The translations under genes were made by a program, and so were the position numbers. From contig LRMT01000106.1 in assembly GCA_001725945.1 (NCBI GenBank), positions 1 through 58,238 on the forward strand: a stretch of DNA of 58,238 nucleotides, read 5' to 3'. Under the pieces are notes generated by a model, which ran no database searches, was not told the DNA's origin, and was given only the letters and a program-made list of their open reading frames with translations. Position 1 is the stretch's first letter; every line of letters starts with the position of its first letter. The stretch is from Cupriavidus sp. UYMMa02A. Its GTDB lineage: Bacteria > Pseudomonadota > Gammaproteobacteria > Burkholderiales > Burkholderiaceae. This document shows positions 57,638 through 58,238 of the stretch, piece by piece.

Positions 57638-58238
57638 ATGGACAACGATTCCGCCCAGGCCGGACCCTTCGCGCGCCTGCGCCACGGCTTTGGCATCCGG
57701 CCCGGCGAAACGGGCGCCGTCGTTGCAGGCTTCCTGTTCTTCTTCTGCCTGTTTGCCGGTTATTTCATGCTGCGCCCCGTGCGCGAAACCATGGGTATCG
57801 CGGGCGGCGTGAAGAACCTGCAATGGCTGTTCACGGCGACGTTCGTTGTGATGCTGGCCGCCATCCCGGTCTATGGCGCATGTTGCGCAAGACTGCCGCG
57901 CCGGCGCTTCGTGCCGTGGGTCTATGCCTTCTTCATCGCCAACCTGGTCGGCTTTGCGCTTGCCACGCGCGCCGCGCCGGACAATGTCTGGCTGGCGCGC
58001 GTGTTCTATGTCTGGCTATCCGTGTTCAACCTGTTCGTGGTGTCGGTGGCGTGGAGCCTGATGGCCGATGTGTTTCGGCCAGAGCAGGCCCGCCGCCTGT
58101 TCGCGATGCTGGCCGCGGGCGCCAGCGCGGGTGGCCTGGCCGGCCCGGTGATGGGCGGCTGGCTCGTGGTGCATATCGGACTGACCTGGCTGATGCTGCT
58201 GTCGGGCCGCCTTGCTGGCCGCCACGCTGCCCGGCGCG
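57638..58238 (+). CDS. NTP/NDP exchange transporter-like (MFS-like) protein, partial
   Basis: First 200 residues of a polytopic membrane protein, cut by the window edge. FGIRPGETGAVVAGFLFFFCLFAGYFMLRPVRETMG is the start shared by bacterial proteins annotated as ATP/ADP (Tlc)-like or MFS transporters; LQWLFTATFVVMLAAIPVYG, RRRFVPWVYAFFIANLVGF and SVFNLFVVSVAWSLMADVF follow. Near 58205 the frame turns to GRLAGRHAARR, which looks like another missing base. Outside obligate parasites the substrate is not known. It is likely co-transcribed with the reductase. Confidence 0.75.
   Translation, partial: MDNDSAQAGPFARLRHGFGIRPGETGAVVAGFLFFFCLFAGYFMLRPVRETMGIAGGVKNLQWLFTATFVVMLAAIPVYGACCARLPRRRFVPWVYAFFIANLVGFALATRAAPDNVWLARVFYVWLSVFNLFVVSVAWSLMADVFRPEQARRLFAMLAAGASAGGLAGPVMGGWLVVHIGLTWLMLLSGRLAGRHAARR

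Overview
The window is GC-rich, densely coded chromosomal DNA. It most resembles a beta-proteobacterium of the Cupriavidus/Ralstonia group. The case rests on familiar neighbourhoods: opgGH, an HU protein with an Ala/Lys/Pro tail, a Bcr/CflA transporter, an FMN-riboswitch ribB, a pobA-liv cluster, and a DUF2282-DUF692-DUF2063-DoxX operon beside an ECF sigma/NrsF pair. I see no tRNA, rRNA, CRISPR array, transposase, phage or integration site. The genus is an inference from gene content.

The main technical feature is about 50 reading-frame breaks in about 30 genes, including well-conserved ones (ribB, amt, opgG, opgH, livH, kdgK). Wherever I could rebuild the frame, the break is explained by one missing base, usually in a short G or C run. 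This looks like uncorrected deletion error in the assembly rather than gene decay, so these genes are annotated as single CDS spans with their breaks noted.

Layout. 1-11 kb: signalling genes (partial response regulator, EAL-GGDEF protein, chemoreceptor, PepSY/response regulator/histidine kinase operon) with arginase, MgtC-like, CHMI-like and HU genes. 11-21 kb: metabolism and transport (NAT, SDR, acyl-CoA ligase, thioesterase, CreA, HU, Amt, MscS, Bcr/CflA). 21-26 kb: opgG-opgH for osmoregulated periplasmic glucans. 26-34 kb: small secreted proteins, FMN-riboswitch ribB, PagL, an XRE regulator, a CNNM/CorC-type protein, a degenerate GGDEF-EAL protein and an entericidin-like lipoprotein.

33.8-41.3 kb: a catabolic island (eda, kdgK and a PLP deaminase on one strand; an RpiR regulator, D-aminoacylase, RidA and GntP permease on the other). 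It reads as a route from an N-acyl-D-amino sugar acid, best guess N-acetyl-D-glucosaminate, through KDG and KDPG to pyruvate plus glyceraldehyde-3-phosphate. 41.4-47.3 kb: a periplasmic binding protein facing a pobA-livHMGF transcription unit, which suggests aromatic acid uptake and 4-hydroxybenzoate hydroxylation.

47.5-51.5 kb: nrsF-ECF sigma divergent from a bufferin-type operon (bufABCD, called gig in Cupriavidus metallidurans). A GTAACC-N16-CGAA promoter stands in front of bufA. 51.5-58.2 kb: DUF1697, YaiI/YqxD, a flavin oxidoreductase, DedA, an APC permease, a Tat-exported aldo/keto reductase and the start of a nucleotide-exchange-type transporter cut by the window edge.
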